Shown one piece after another: positions 1 to 8,853 of a stretch of 64,000 bases of DNA. The stretch is from NCBI GenBank assembly GCA_963772635.1, contig CAVYYK010000016.1:124001-188000 (forward strand). Reading direction: 5' to 3'. A program made the position numbers and the translations under genes. The DNA comes from JAUXFS01 sp963772635. GTDB taxonomy: Bacteria > Pseudomonadota > Alphaproteobacteria > Rhodospirillales > Defluviicoccaceae. The first letter of the stretch is position 1. The number at the start of each line of letters is the position of its first letter. The notes under the pieces were generated by a model, which saw only the letters and a program-made list of their open reading frames with translations, did no database searches and was not told the DNA's origin.

Positions 1-1
1 C

Positions 2-346
2 TACGTTCCGGCCGATCTTCTGCCGTTCGATCCCGCGACCCGGGTCGTCGATCTCAACGACGGCGGATTTCCCGAGGGCACATACGACGTGGCGGTGGTG
101 CTCGACGTCATCGAATTCCTCCACGATCCGCTGGTTGTTCTGCGCGCACTCGGCGGCGCGACATCGCACCTGGTGATCAGCTACCGCCCAGCCGACGGCG
201 GGACGCCTCAGCCCCGGAGACGGCTCGGATACTTCAACGATTACGCCTCGGAGGAATTCGAGACGCTGCTGCAGCGGGCCGGATGGCGGGTCGTCAGCCG
301 GAACGATGCCGCCGACCTGCGCCTGTTCGATTGTCGCCGCGGATGA
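2..346 (+). CDS. C-terminal part of a class I SAM-dependent methyltransferase-like protein (5' truncated)
   Basis: The reading frame is open from the window edge, so the N-terminus is missing; about 114 residues remain. The visible part has a predicted strand ending in VVDLNDG, then YDVAVVLDVIEFL followed by HDP. This resembles the post-motif I to motif II region of Rossmann-fold methyltransferases of the MetW/ubiquinone-methyltransferase type. Near the end a YASEEFETLLQRAGW stretch matches the usual C-terminal helix that precedes the last strands of this fold. The SAM-binding glycine loop is outside the window, so substrate and activity cannot be judged. A glycosyltransferase- or polysaccharide-linked methyltransferase is equally possible. 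Confidence 0.6.
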   Translation, partial: YVPADLLPFDPATRVVDLNDGGFPEGTYDVAVVLDVIEFLHDPLVVLRALGGATSHLVISYRPADGGTPQPRRRLGYFNDYASEEFETLLQRAGWRVVSRNDAADLRLFDCRRG

Positions 347-436
347 TCCGGACGGCGGCCACAGGACCATTCCGCCTCACCAATTCATGGCTCGCGAAAG
401 CGTGACCCATTTGGGGAAGTCTGGGCTTTATCGCCC

Positions 437-466
437 TTGACATTTGCGTTCGGCCGTCGCTAAAGT
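437..466 (+). promoter_or_regulatory. sigma70-like promoter of the candidate small RNA
   Basis: A perfect -35 hexamer TTGACA (437-442), an 18-base spacer and TAAAGT as -10 (461-466). It lies in a non-coding stretch and is followed by no good start codon but by a structured region and a terminator. Expected transcription start is near 473. Confidence 0.55.
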
Positions 467-472
467 AATTTG

Positions 473-660
473 GTGTTAATTTAACGTGGAGGTGCTTCGA
501 AAATATCGACTCCACCGGACAGGATGTGAGTTGCCAACTCCTTGGCATCGGCAGCGAACACATAAGACCAAGACTAGGCTCGGCGAAGTCGAGCACGGAG
601 TCGAAAGACATCCGATAAAAAGGCCCCCGCCTACCATTCGTGGTTGACGTGCGGGGGTCT
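473..660 (+). ncRNA. candidate structured small RNA of about 190 nt
   Basis: The stretch between the methyltransferase gene and the DUF2189 gene lacks a convincing ORF but has a promoter at one end and a terminator at the other. Internal pairing is visible: CGACTCC (507-513) pairs perfectly with GGAGTCG (597-603); GAGTT and AACTC (528-532, 536-540) form a 3-nt-loop hairpin; CTCG/CGAG (579-582, 589-592) close another. GTGGAG (486-491) can alternatively pair with CTCCAC (510-515), so two conformations are possible. It does not show the conserved cores of tmRNA, RNase P or SRP RNA. Size fits a 6S-like or regulatory RNA, but family membership is not established. Confidence 0.45.
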
Positions 661-665
661 TCGAT
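622..665 (+). terminator. Rho-independent-type terminator of the candidate small RNA
   Basis: GGCCCCCGC (622-630) pairs with GCGGGGGTC (651-659) with a single G-T pair, a 20-base loop and a following T-rich run. Because the right arm is T-rich on the + strand it fits transcription from the promoter at 437-466. Confidence 0.6.
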
Positions 666-734
666 TGTTCTACACCTTTTCGAATACAGACTCTTTGAGT
701 CGCCGATACGATGTCATCGCCGGCGTACTGCTCG

Positions 735-1532
735 TCAGGCGGGTTGTTTAATCACGGCGCGATAGGCGTGCCAACTGGCGTGTCCGATCAGCGGTAGGGT
801 GACGGCCAGGCCGACGTAGAAGGTGACCAGCCCGGCGACCGTGAACACGACGATCAACGCCGCCCACACCGCCATCACCCGGAAGTTCATCGCGACCGCG
901 ACCACGCTGATCACCACCGCCTGGATGATGTCCACCTTGCGGTCCATCATCATCGGCAGCGAGAACACGCTGGTGACGAACGCCAGGGTGGCCATGACGC
1001 TGCCGACCACCGTCCCCAGGGTCAGGAACACCAGGCCTTCGCCGGTGAACAGAATGGTATTGAACATCGCCTGGGCGGTCGGGGTGGTGTAGGGAAACGA
1101 CAGCGCGAAGATGAGGACGGCGAGGCGGATCCAGATGATCAGGAACAGGACCAGCGCGAGTCCCAGCGCCAGAAGGTGGATCGGATTGGCGCGCCAGGCC
1201 TTGAGCGCGACCATCAGACGGGGTTTGCGGCCCTCCTCGATCTCCCTGCTGATGGCGTAGAGGCCAACGGTCAACGCCGGTCCGACCAGCAGAAACCCGG
1301 CCATCAGGGGGGCGATCAGATAGGCCAGATCCGCCATGTACAGGCCGACGGTCAGCACCAGCCCGGCGGCGACGAAAAGCAGCCCGTAGATGAGACTTAC
1401 CGCACCCGAGCGCCGGAAGTCCCGCCAACCGGCACCCAGCCATCGAAACGTGTCGTCGACGGAGACCGTGTTGATCCGGTCGGCGTAGGGGAGGACGTTT
1501 CCCCGGGATGTCCGTGCTTGGTTCTCCGACAT
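735..1532 (-). CDS. DUF2189 integral membrane protein
   Basis: 265 residues with about six hydrophobic segments, typical of the DUF2189 (COG5473) family of predicted inner-membrane proteins. The N-terminal 40 residues are soluble and end in a DDTFRWLGAGWRDFRR stretch of the kind that opens this family; the first membrane segment follows at about 43-66. The central segment near LMVALKAWRANPIHLLALG fits the family pattern of charged loop then helix. The protein ends HASWHAYRAVIKQPA, as relatives do. Function is unknown in the family. It is transcribed alone, towards the small RNA terminator. The ATG has a GGGAGGGG-type ribosome site just upstream. Confidence 0.8.
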   Translation of the reverse strand: MSENQARTSRGNVLPYADRINTVSVDDTFRWLGAGWRDFRRSGAVSLIYGLLFVAAGLVLTVGLYMADLAYLIAPLMAGFLLVGPALTVGLYAISREIEEGRKPRLMVALKAWRANPIHLLALGLALVLFLIIWIRLAVLIFALSFPYTTPTAQAMFNTILFTGEGLVFLTLGTVVGSVMATLAFVTSVFSLPMMMDRKVDIIQAVVISVVAVAMNFRVMAVWAALIVVFTVAGLVTFYVGLAVTLPLIGHASWHAYRAVIKQPA

Positions 1533-1726
1533 GTCCCCTCCCCTGGGAGTTCCGCGGACTCATCGAACGGGCTCTTGACGGCCGTCGTTCGGTTTTTCGT
1601 CCCGGTAGCGGTTGACCTCCAATATTGATACCACGATCAGGCCGGGCTTCGCGACGAAATGTGGTGCGCCGGTCGAATAGTATACACCGGCACGAAGGAA
1701 CGGTTTCCGTGGGGAGGGAGGACGCC

Positions 1727-1873
1727 ATGTGGAGTTTTCTGGCTTTTCTCGTCGCTCTTTCGTGTTTCTCGGCACCCGTGGCGGCGAGTTCAAGCGGTGG
1801 TGCGCCCGGTGACGTGTTTCCGGACGGCTGCCCGGTTCGCGTGTTTGGCAACTGTTTCGGCGGGCATTCCTGA
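1727..1873 (+). CDS. small secreted peptide, 48 aa, hypothetical
   Basis: An ATG with a strong purine-rich ribosome site (GGGGAGGGAG, 1711-1720) opens a 48-residue frame. Residues 1-17 form a hydrophobic signal-like segment (MWSFLAFLVALSCFSA) ending with an APVAA-type signal peptidase site, followed by a Ser/Gly-rich stretch and two cysteines (PDGCPVRVFGNC) that could form a disulfide. It is too short to have been tested by codon statistics. No family is recognised. Expression is plausible because a stable hairpin follows at 1887-1917. Coding status is inferred only from the signal-peptide pattern and ribosome site. Confidence 0.4.
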   Translation: MWSFLAFLVALSCFSAPVAASSSGGAPGDVFPDGCPVRVFGNCFGGHS

Positions 1874-1886
1874 TGCCAACGAATCG

Positions 1887-1917
1887 CCGAAGGCGCCGGT
1901 TGTGGCCGCGCCTTCGG
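1887..1917 (+). terminator. perfect 10-bp hairpin in the 1874-2181 intergenic stretch
   Basis: CCGAAGGCGC (1887-1896) and GCGCCTTCGG (1908-1917) are perfect complements with an 11-base loop. No T-run follows, so a terminator role for the small secreted peptide gene is likely but unproven. The rest of 1918-2181 shows no gene; it includes an AT-rich patch near 2062-2075 that could hold the promoter of the helicase gene. Confidence 0.5.
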
Positions 1918-2181
1918 TGGACGTCCGCGAGACCCCGCTAATCAACCGAAAAGGCTCCGTTTTTCGAAAGACCTTGAAGCGGGCGCTTTTTGCTGCTTGT
2001 GAAGAGGGTACGACTGGCGGAGGACAAGAACCCGAAATGTGGGCATGTGCGCCGATTTCGAGCCCAATATATTGAGGTCATTCCCTTACGTGGAAAATCC
2101 ACACGTGTTTCGGCTCCAGGGAGCTGTTGTCGGGTTATGGTCTCCGCCTCAAACTGACCACATGGGACGGAGTGTCGAACG

Positions 2182-5052
2182 TTGCCCCTCGATCTGCATT
2201 CAAATCCTTCCGAGACCGATCAAGCCGATACGGTTCGGCCGGCCGACGACGAACCGGTCGTGCAACTGTCCACGAGCACGGCACCGAGGCGCGCCAAGGC
2301 GGCCCGCAGCGTCATCGAGAAGCGGCCGACCTTCCAGGGCTGGCTGAGCACCGACACCGACGAGATCGATCGTCGGCGGTGGCGTGGGCAGACCGAGATC
2401 GTCGATGTCGAGCCCCTCGAACCGGAGCAGCCGTTCTTCGGCACCTATCGGGTTCGATCGAACGGCGGCGGCGACTACATCGTCGAGATCCGTTCCTTGG
2501 GGAGCCGCGAGAATTCTTGCGGATGCCATGATTTTTGGTTGAACGGTCTTGGCACGTGCAAGCACATCGAGGGCGTCCTTCACCGTCTCCGCTCGAACCG
2601 GAAACGCGCCTTCGCGACGGCGGCGCGCCGGGGTAGCCCCCGTGTGGAGATCCATGCGCCACCAGGGCACGAGGAGGTCTGGGTGACCTGGCCGGCGGCT
2701 GAATTGCCGCAGGAGGTTCACGCACTGGTGAGACCACTGGTCGAGGCCGGAAACGACATCGCCGATGCGATTTCAGCGGTGCGCACGGCGCTGGCCGCCG
2801 CGCCGGCGGGGGTCGCGGCCGCGATCCGGTTCTCCCGTCATCTCGACCGTTGGCTCGAGGATAGGCACCGTCAGGCCGAGCGGATTGCCGCGCGCCAGGC
2901 GTTTCTGTCCGATGTCGAGAGCGGCCGGGCAAGCCTCGACGTCGTCCATCTACCATTGTTGCCATATCAAAAAGAAGGCGTGTTGCACCTCGCGTTCGGC
3001 GAACGGGCGCTGCTCGCCGACGAGATGGGCCTCGGCAAGACGGTGCAGGCGATCGCCGCCTGCGAGCTGTTGCGCCGGCTGCGCGGCATCGAGCGCGTGC
3101 TGGTGGTGAGCCCGGCGTCGCTCAAGGCGGAATGGCAGGACCAGATCGACCGTTTCTCCGACCTTTCGGTCAACGTCGTTTACGGCAATCGGGCCAGTCG
3201 GCTCAAAGCCTATGAGTCTTCGGCCTTCTTCCACCTGACCAACTACGAGCAGGTGATCGGCGACTTCCGCGAGATCAACGAACGGCTGCGTCCCGACGTG
3301 GTCGTGCTGGACGAGGCCCAGCGGATCAAGAACTGGCAGACCAAGACCGCCCGGGCGGTGAAGGCGCTGCGCAGCCGCTACGCCTTCGTCCTCACCGGCA
3401 CGCCGCTGGAGAACCGGATCGACGAGATCTATTCCATCGTGCAGTTTCTCGATCCCGGCCTGCTCGGGCCGTTGTTCCGTTTCAACCGGGATTTCTACGT
3501 CCTCGACGAACGCGGGCGGCCGGCCGACTACCAGAATCTGGCCGAACTCCACCGTCGGCTGCGTCCGGTCATGCTCCGTCGGCGGAAGGCCGACGTCGAG
3601 GAGCAACTGCCCGGCCGCACGATCAAGACCTATTTCGTCGACATGACCGCGGAACAGCGGGAGCGCTACGGCGAATACGAGGCGCGGGTCGCGCGTTTGA
3701 TTCATATCGCCCGCCGCCGGCCGCTCACGGTGCAGGAGTTCGAACGGCTGCAGCGATGGCTGGCCTGCATGCGGATGCTGTGCGACACGCCGTTCATTCT
3801 CGATGCGGACTGCCGTGACTGTCCGAAGCTCGAGGAGTTGGAGCGGCTGTTGGGCGACCTCCTCGCCGAACCGGGACGCAAGGTGATCATCTTCTCCGAA
3901 TGGGAACGGATGCTGTCGATGGTGCGCGATCTGGCGAGCGAAATGGGGCTGGACCATGCCTGGCACACCGGCAGCGTGCCGCAGCAGAAACGCCGGGCCG
4001 AGATCCACCGGTTCAAGCAGGACCCCGCCTGCCGGCTGTTCCTTTCCACGGATTCGGGCAGCGTGGGGCTCAACCTGCAGGCTGCGGAAGTGGTGATCAA
4101 TCTCGATCTGCCGTGGAATCCCGCGAAACTGGAGCAGCGCATCGCCCGGGCTTGGCGCAAGCACCAGACCCGGCCGGTGCATGTCTTCAACCTGGTCGCC
4201 GAAAACAGCATCGAGCATCGAATGCTCCATGTGCTGGACCAGAAGCAGGCCCTGGCCGACGGGGTGCTCGACGGTCAAGGGGATCTCGGCGCGATCAAGC
4301 TTCCGTCGGGCCGGGCCGCGTTCGTCGAACGGCTCGAAGCGATGATGGGCAAGGGCGCGGACGAACGTGCCGCTCGGCCCGAACCGGCGGAAACCCTGTG
4401 CGACGATCTGGCGGCGGCGTACGGCGACGAACTGCTGCTGGTGCAGGCGCATACCCACGCCGTTGGGCGCCAATCCCTGCTGGTCGTGCTCGGCGGGGAT
4501 GCCGTCGCGGCCCGTCAGGACATCGAACGGCGCGTCGCCGGGATCGGCGAAGGTGAAGGACCGCCACCGGTCGTCGAGGTGTTGGATCGGGATACCTGGT
4601 CGACGATCCAGCGCTTGGTCGCCGCCGGCGACCTCTCCTTCACCGCGGCTCAATCTCGTGACGTCCATCGCTCGCCCCGGCTCGACGATACCGGAGCCGA
4701 CGAGCGGGAGCGGCGATTGCGCCAGGCGCGCGAGCTGTTCGGGCAGGCCGATCGGAAGTCGCGGATGGCGGCGCTGCTCGCGACCGGCGGTTTCGGCAAT
4801 GAGGCGGTCGCTCCCCTGGCCGAGGCCAGCCGCTTGGCGTTGAGGTCGGTGCTGGCCCTCGACGGGGACGAAAGCGAGGACGACGATCGGGCGGCAGAGG
4901 TTGTTTCCGAACGGGGGCTGCTGCCGGGAGAGCTCCTGCGTGCGGTCGCGCCGATGAACGGCGGATCCACGGAGGGAGACCTGACGGCTCGGCTGACGGC
5001 AACGGAACGGCTGATCGAAGCAACCCGCGCCAGACTCCACTTCGCGGCTTGA
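2182..5052 (+). CDS. SWIM zinc finger plus SNF2-family helicase
   Basis: A 956-residue superfamily 2 DNA translocase. An N-terminal SWIM zinc motif is present (Cys113-x-Cys115 ... Cys126-x-His128). The SNF2 core follows: Walker A DEMGLGKT at 280-287, DEAQ box at 377-380, LTGTP at 404-408, then STDSGSVGLNL (motif V) and QRIARAWRKHQ (motif VI) near residue 650. The last 270 residues after the helicase core match no domain that I recognise. The start codon is TTG, preceded by GGAG nine bases upstream. SWIM-SNF2 proteins are thought to remodel or translocate on DNA. No restriction or methylase gene is next to it, so a defence role is not supported. The stop overlaps the next start, implying translational coupling. 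Confidence 0.85.
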   Translation: MPLDLHSNPSETDQADTVRPADDEPVVQLSTSTAPRRAKAARSVIEKRPTFQGWLSTDTDEIDRRRWRGQTEIVDVEPLEPEQPFFGTYRVRSNGGGDYIVEIRSLGSRENSCGCHDFWLNGLGTCKHIEGVLHRLRSNRKRAFATAARRGSPRVEIHAPPGHEEVWVTWPAAELPQEVHALVRPLVEAGNDIADAISAVRTALAAAPAGVAAAIRFSRHLDRWLEDRHRQAERIAARQAFLSDVESGRASLDVVHLPLLPYQKEGVLHLAFGERALLADEMGLGKTVQAIAACELLRRLRGIERVLVVSPASLKAEWQDQIDRFSDLSVNVVYGNRASRLKAYESSAFFHLTNYEQVIGDFREINERLRPDVVVLDEAQRIKNWQTKTARAVKALRSRYAFVLTGTPLENRIDEIYSIVQFLDPGLLGPLFRFNRDFYVLDERGRPADYQNLAELHRRLRPVMLRRRKADVEEQLPGRTIKTYFVDMTAEQRERYGEYEARVARLIHIARRRPLTVQEFERLQRWLACMRMLCDTPFILDADCRDCPKLEELERLLGDLLAEPGRKVIIFSEWERMLSMVRDLASEMGLDHAWHTGSVPQQKRRAEIHRFKQDPACRLFLSTDSGSVGLNLQAAEVVINLDLPWNPAKLEQRIARAWRKHQTRPVHVFNLVAENSIEHRMLHVLDQKQALADGVLDGQGDLGAIKLPSGRAAFVERLEAMMGKGADERAARPEPAETLCDDLAAAYGDELLLVQAHTHAVGRQSLLVVLGGDAVAARQDIERRVAGIGEGEGPPPVVEVLDRDTWSTIQRLVAAGDLSFTAAQSRDVHRSPRLDDTGADERERRLRQARELFGQADRKSRMAALLATGGFGNEAVAPLAEASRLALRSVLALDGDESEDDDRAAEVVSERGLLPGELLRAVAPMNGGSTEGDLTARLTATERLIEATRARLHFAA

Positions 5053-6203
5053 TGACGCCCTTTACCCTCGCTCCGGTGCCCGCGATCGTCTTCGGCGTCG
5101 GCCGCATCGCCGGTCTCGGCAACGACGTCAGCGAGATCGCCGGAGACGCCGCGCGGGTGCTGGTGGTCGCCGATCCGGGGGTGAGCGCGCTCGGCATGAC
5201 CGCCCGGGTGGCGGCTGCGATCGAGGCGGGCGGGCACGCCGCCGTCGTCTTCGACGACATCCGCAGCAATCCGAAGGAAGCCCAGGTCCGGGCGGCGATC
5301 GGCCTCGCCCGGTCCAAAGGCGCCACGGCGGTGGTCTGCGTCGGCGGCGGATCGGCGTTGGACGCCGGCAAGCTGATCGCCGCCCTCGCGCGCAGCAACG
5401 ACGATGTCAGCGTCTTCAGGCTGTCGGCAAGACCGTTGCCGTCATCCAGGTTGCCGAAAATCTGCATTCCGACCACCGCCGGCACCGGCTCGGAAACCAC
5501 CGCCGTCTCGGTGCTGTCGGACGATACGGGCGTCAAGTACTGGTACTGGGGATCGGCGGTCAAGGCCGACCGGGTGGTGCTCGATCCGGAGCTGACGGTG
5601 GCGCTGCCGGCGCATCTGACCGCGGCCACCGGCGTCGATGCCTTGGTCCACGCCATCGAGGCCTGTACCAACCGCAACGCCTTTGCGGCCAACGATCTCT
5701 ACGGCCTCGAGGCGATACGGCTGGTCGACCGCCACCTCGCGACCGCCGTCGCCGAGCCCGGCAATCTGGAGGCGCGGGGCGGGATGCTGCTCGCCGCGGC
5801 GTTCGCCGGCATCGCCATCGACAACGCCGGAACCGCGCTCGCCCACAACATCGCCCACGCCCTCGGCAGCCTCATGCCGATCCACCATGGCCGGGCGGTC
5901 GCCATCGCGATGGCGACGACGCTCGAGTGGAACGTCGAGGGGAACGCCGAGGGTTTTGCCAAAGTCGCGGAGGTCCTCGGACTGGGACGGGATCCGCGGG
6001 GCCTCGCCGCGTGGTTCGATCGCTTCGTTCGTGCGGTCGGCATCGAGGTGTCGCTTGCCGACGAGGCCAAAGGCGTCGATGCTGCGGTCCTGGCGCGGCG
6101 GATGGCCGCGCCGGAGAACGCGGCGATGCGCGCCGCCAACGTGCGCCCGGTCACCGACGAGGATCTCGAACCCCTGGCCGGGATGGTTTTGAGCGCGGGA
6201 TGA
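5052..6203 (+). CDS. iron-containing alcohol dehydrogenase
   Basis: A 383-residue group III (Fe-dependent) alcohol dehydrogenase. The NAD(P)-binding GGGSALDAGK motif and the TTAGTGSE signature are clear. Metal ligands are visible as the Asp and His of TGVDALVHAIEA, the His of NIAHALG and the second His of the HHGRA motif. The family reduces or oxidises alcohols, lactaldehyde, maleylacetate and similar substrates; the substrate here is not evident. ATG at 5052 overlaps the helicase stop (TGATG); an upstream TTG at 5049 is the alternative. Its stop overlaps an ATG of the following aldehyde dehydrogenase frame, so the two oxidoreductases form a likely alcohol-to-aldehyde-to-acid unit. Confidence 0.85.
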   Translation: MTPFTLAPVPAIVFGVGRIAGLGNDVSEIAGDAARVLVVADPGVSALGMTARVAAAIEAGGHAAVVFDDIRSNPKEAQVRAAIGLARSKGATAVVCVGGGSALDAGKLIAALARSNDDVSVFRLSARPLPSSRLPKICIPTTAGTGSETTAVSVLSDDTGVKYWYWGSAVKADRVVLDPELTVALPAHLTAATGVDALVHAIEACTNRNAFAANDLYGLEAIRLVDRHLATAVAEPGNLEARGGMLLAAAFAGIAIDNAGTALAHNIAHALGSLMPIHHGRAVAIAMATTLEWNVEGNAEGFAKVAEVLGLGRDPRGLAAWFDRFVRAVGIEVSLADEAKGVDAAVLARRMAAPENAAMRAANVRPVTDEDLEPLAGMVLSAG

Positions 6204-6220
6204 CCGCGGGGAGAGAGGCG

Positions 6221-7720
6221 ATGCCGAACCGGAAGGACTTCGCGTACTGGCGGGACAAGGCGGCGGCGCTGCGCCCGGAGACCCGCGCGTTCATCGACGG
6301 CGCCTCCGTCGAGGCGGCGAACGGGGCGACATTTACCCGGACCAGCCCGATCGACGGCCGCGCCATCCCGGGGATCGCGCGGTGCGGCGCCGAGGACGTG
6401 GACCGGGCGGTCAAGGCGGCGCGCGCCGCTTTCGAGGACGGCCGCTGGTCGCGGCTGGAGCCGACCAAGCGCAAAGCCGTCCTCCTGCGGTTCGCCCGGC
6501 TGATCGAGGACGATGTCGAGGAGCTGGCATTGCGCGAGACCCTCGATGTCGGCAAGCCGATCGGCGACTCGCTGGCGGTCGACGTGCGCTCGGCGGCCCG
6601 CTGCGTCGCCTACTACGCCGAATACGCCGACAAGCTCTACGAGGAGATCGCCCCCACCGGTCCCAACGATCTGGCGATCATCCGCCGCATGCCGCTCGGC
6701 GTCGTCGGCGCGATCGTGCCGTGGAACTATCCGCTGATCCTCGCCTCGTGGAAGATCGCGCCGGCGCTGGTGCTCGGCAACTCGGTGGTGCTCAAGCCGG
6801 CCGAGCAGTCGTCGCTGTCGGCGATCCGGCTCGCCGAGCTGGCCCGCGACGCCGGAATCCCCGACGGCGTGTTCAACGTCGTGCCCGGCTTCGGCGAGGA
6901 GGCGGGGGACGCGCTGGTCCGCCATATGGACGTCGATATGATCGCGTTCACCGGCTCCACGTCGGTGGGGCGGATGATCATGAAGGGCGCGGCCGAATCG
7001 AACATGAAGCGGGTCGCCCTCGAGCTCGGCGGCAAGAGCCCGCACATCGTCATGGACGACTGCCCCGATCTCGACGCCGCCGCCTCGGCGGTCGCCTGGG
7101 GCGTGTTCTACAACGCCGGCGAGACCTGCCATGCCGGCACCCGGCTGATCGCCCACCGCGCCGTCGCCGACGACCTCCACCACCGGCTGATCGAGGCGAC
7201 CCGGAAGATCCGGCTCGGCCACCCGCTCGATCCGGCGACCCAGATCGGCGCGGTGATCGAGGAGGACCACATGCACCGGGTGCTCGGATACGTCGATCTC
7301 GGCCGCGAGGAGGGGGGACGGATCCTCCTCGGCGGCAACCGCGCCGACGTGGTCGACGGCGGCTTCTACGTCGAGCCGACGGTCATCGCCGGCGTCGCCA
7401 ACGCGTCGCGGGTGGCGCAGGAGGAGATCTTCGGCCCGGTGCTGGTCTCGATCCCGGTCGACGGCGAGGAGGAGGCGGTGCGCGTCGCCAACGACACCAT
7501 CTACGGCCTCGGCGCCGCGGTATGGACCCGCGACATCAATCGCGCCCACCGGATGACCGAAGCCTTGCGCGCCGGCACCGTCTGGGTCAACGCCTACGAC
7601 CTGTCGAGCATGGCGACCCCGTTCGGCGGCTTCAAGCAGTCCGGGTTCGGCCGCGACCGCTCGGTCCACGCGCTCGACAAGTACGCCGACCTCAAGACCG
7701 TCTGGACCCACTATTCCTGA
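6221..7720 (+). CDS. NAD(P)-dependent aldehyde dehydrogenase
   Basis: 499 residues, normal length for the family. The N-terminus (FAYWRDKAAAL then TRAFIDG) resembles PuuC-type enzymes that oxidise gamma-glutamyl-aminobutyraldehyde and related substrates. The catalytic machinery is intact: PWNYP cofactor loop, FTGSTSVG, LELGGKSP with the general base Glu, GETCHAG with the nucleophilic Cys, EEIFGPV, and the closing PFGGFKQSGFGRD. ATG 6221 is preferred because GGGGAGAG lies upstream; ATG 6200, overlapping the preceding stop, is the alternative. With its neighbours it should oxidise an aldehyde made by the Fe-alcohol dehydrogenase. Exact substrate is inferred only. Confidence 0.88.
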   Translation: MPNRKDFAYWRDKAAALRPETRAFIDGASVEAANGATFTRTSPIDGRAIPGIARCGAEDVDRAVKAARAAFEDGRWSRLEPTKRKAVLLRFARLIEDDVEELALRETLDVGKPIGDSLAVDVRSAARCVAYYAEYADKLYEEIAPTGPNDLAIIRRMPLGVVGAIVPWNYPLILASWKIAPALVLGNSVVLKPAEQSSLSAIRLAELARDAGIPDGVFNVVPGFGEEAGDALVRHMDVDMIAFTGSTSVGRMIMKGAAESNMKRVALELGGKSPHIVMDDCPDLDAAASAVAWGVFYNAGETCHAGTRLIAHRAVADDLHHRLIEATRKIRLGHPLDPATQIGAVIEEDHMHRVLGYVDLGREEGGRILLGGNRADVVDGGFYVEPTVIAGVANASRVAQEEIFGPVLVSIPVDGEEEAVRVANDTIYGLGAAVWTRDINRAHRMTEALRAGTVWVNAYDLSSMATPFGGFKQSGFGRDRSVHALDKYADLKTVWTHYS

Positions 7721-7737
7721 AAGTCCGAGCCAGTCCC

Positions 7738-8847
7738 GTGAAAATCACCGCCATCACCATCAGCGAGCACCGGCACCCCCTCGACCCGCCGTTCCGGCCG
7801 AGCTGGGACACCCGGCCACGCGATCATTTCGACGCCACCATCGTCCGGGTGGAAACCGACGAAGGGCTGGTCGGCGTCGGCTCGGGCGACCGGATGATCG
7901 GCTTCGCCGGCCACGAGGATCTGTTCATCGGCCGCGATCCGATGGCGATCGAGCGCCACTACCGGGTGCTGAGCCACATCGGCTTCCACTACGGCCGCTG
8001 CTGGCCGCTCGACCTGGCGCTGTGGGACCTGGCCGGCAAGATCACCGGACAGCCGGTGTGGAAGCTGGTCGGCGGCAACAGCGATCGGGTTCCGGCCTAC
8101 GCCTCCTCGGGGACGTTGCGGGCGCCGGCGGCGATGGCGGAGGCGGCGGAGCGCTTCCGCGGCGAGGGATTCAAGGCGATGAAGATCCGCTTCCATCGGG
8201 GTGACTGGCGGGACGACATCGCGGCGCTGGAGGCGGTGCGCAACCGGGTCGGCGACGGCCTCGAGTTGATGGTCGACTGCAACCAGGGTTGGCGGATGCC
8301 GTGGGACACCGAGCCGCCGTGGACGTTGAAGGACGCACTCGAGGTGGCGCGGGAACTGGAGGAACTGGGCGTCTATTGGATGGAAGAGCCGCTCCATCGC
8401 GGCGACCGCGAGGGCATGCGCCGGCTCCGCGACAGCGTCGACGTGCGCATCGCCGGCGGCGAGATGACCCGCGAGACCTACGAGTTCCGCGACCTGATCG
8501 GCGCCGGCGCGCTCGACGTGGTCCAACCCGACGCCGCCCTGGTCGGCGGCATCACCGGCGCGCGGCGGATCGCGATCATCGCCGAGGAGCACGGCGTGGT
8601 GTTCACCCCCCACACCTGGACCAACGGTATCGGCCTCGTCGCCAACGTCCACCTGACCGCCGGCATCGCCAACGCCCCCTTTATCGAGTTCCCCTACGAC
8701 CCGCCCGAATGGTCGCCGGCGCGCCGCGACTTCATGATGGAAAAAACCCTAAGCATCGGCGACGACGGCGTCATCGTCCTCGACGACACGCCCGGTCTCG
8801 GGTTCGACCTCGACGAAGCGGTGTTGGAGCAGACCCGGATCGGCTAG
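7738..8847 (+). CDS. enolase-superfamily dehydratase/racemase (mandelate racemase type)
   Basis: 369 residues with the capping domain and barrel of the mandelate racemase/muconate lactonising enzyme superfamily. Barrel residues visible: KAMKIRFH, where KxK is K-I-R, a frequent variant; VDCNQGW with the first metal Asp; MEEPL with Glu; IAGGEM with Glu; and a TPHTWTNG His of the mandelate racemase subgroup. This points to an acid-sugar dehydratase. The only plausible start is GTG 7738, 17 bases after the aldehyde dehydrogenase stop. Together with the two dehydrogenases it suggests breakdown of a sugar acid or related hydroxy-acid; no transporter or regulator is adjacent to name the substrate. 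Confidence 0.82.
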   Translation: MKITAITISEHRHPLDPPFRPSWDTRPRDHFDATIVRVETDEGLVGVGSGDRMIGFAGHEDLFIGRDPMAIERHYRVLSHIGFHYGRCWPLDLALWDLAGKITGQPVWKLVGGNSDRVPAYASSGTLRAPAAMAEAAERFRGEGFKAMKIRFHRGDWRDDIAALEAVRNRVGDGLELMVDCNQGWRMPWDTEPPWTLKDALEVARELEELGVYWMEEPLHRGDREGMRRLRDSVDVRIAGGEMTRETYEFRDLIGAGALDVVQPDAALVGGITGARRIAIIAEEHGVVFTPHTWTNGIGLVANVHLTAGIANAPFIEFPYDPPEWSPARRDFMMEKTLSIGDDGVIVLDDTPGLGFDLDEAVLEQTRIG

Positions 8848-8853
8848 CGGCGG

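Noticed and set aside
294..611. A 105-codon minus-strand frame over the candidate RNA region
   Set aside because: No family, no ribosome site, and it overlaps promoter and structured elements on the other strand.
2950..5040. A 696-codon minus-strand frame opposite the SNF2 helicase
   Set aside because: Shadow of the helicase gene; it has no motif and no ribosome site.
6382..7737. An upstream in-frame extension of the enolase-superfamily gene by over 400 residues
   Set aside because: The extension reads Arg/Gly repeats from the wrong frame of the aldehyde dehydrogenase gene; GTG 7738 starts where the family starts.
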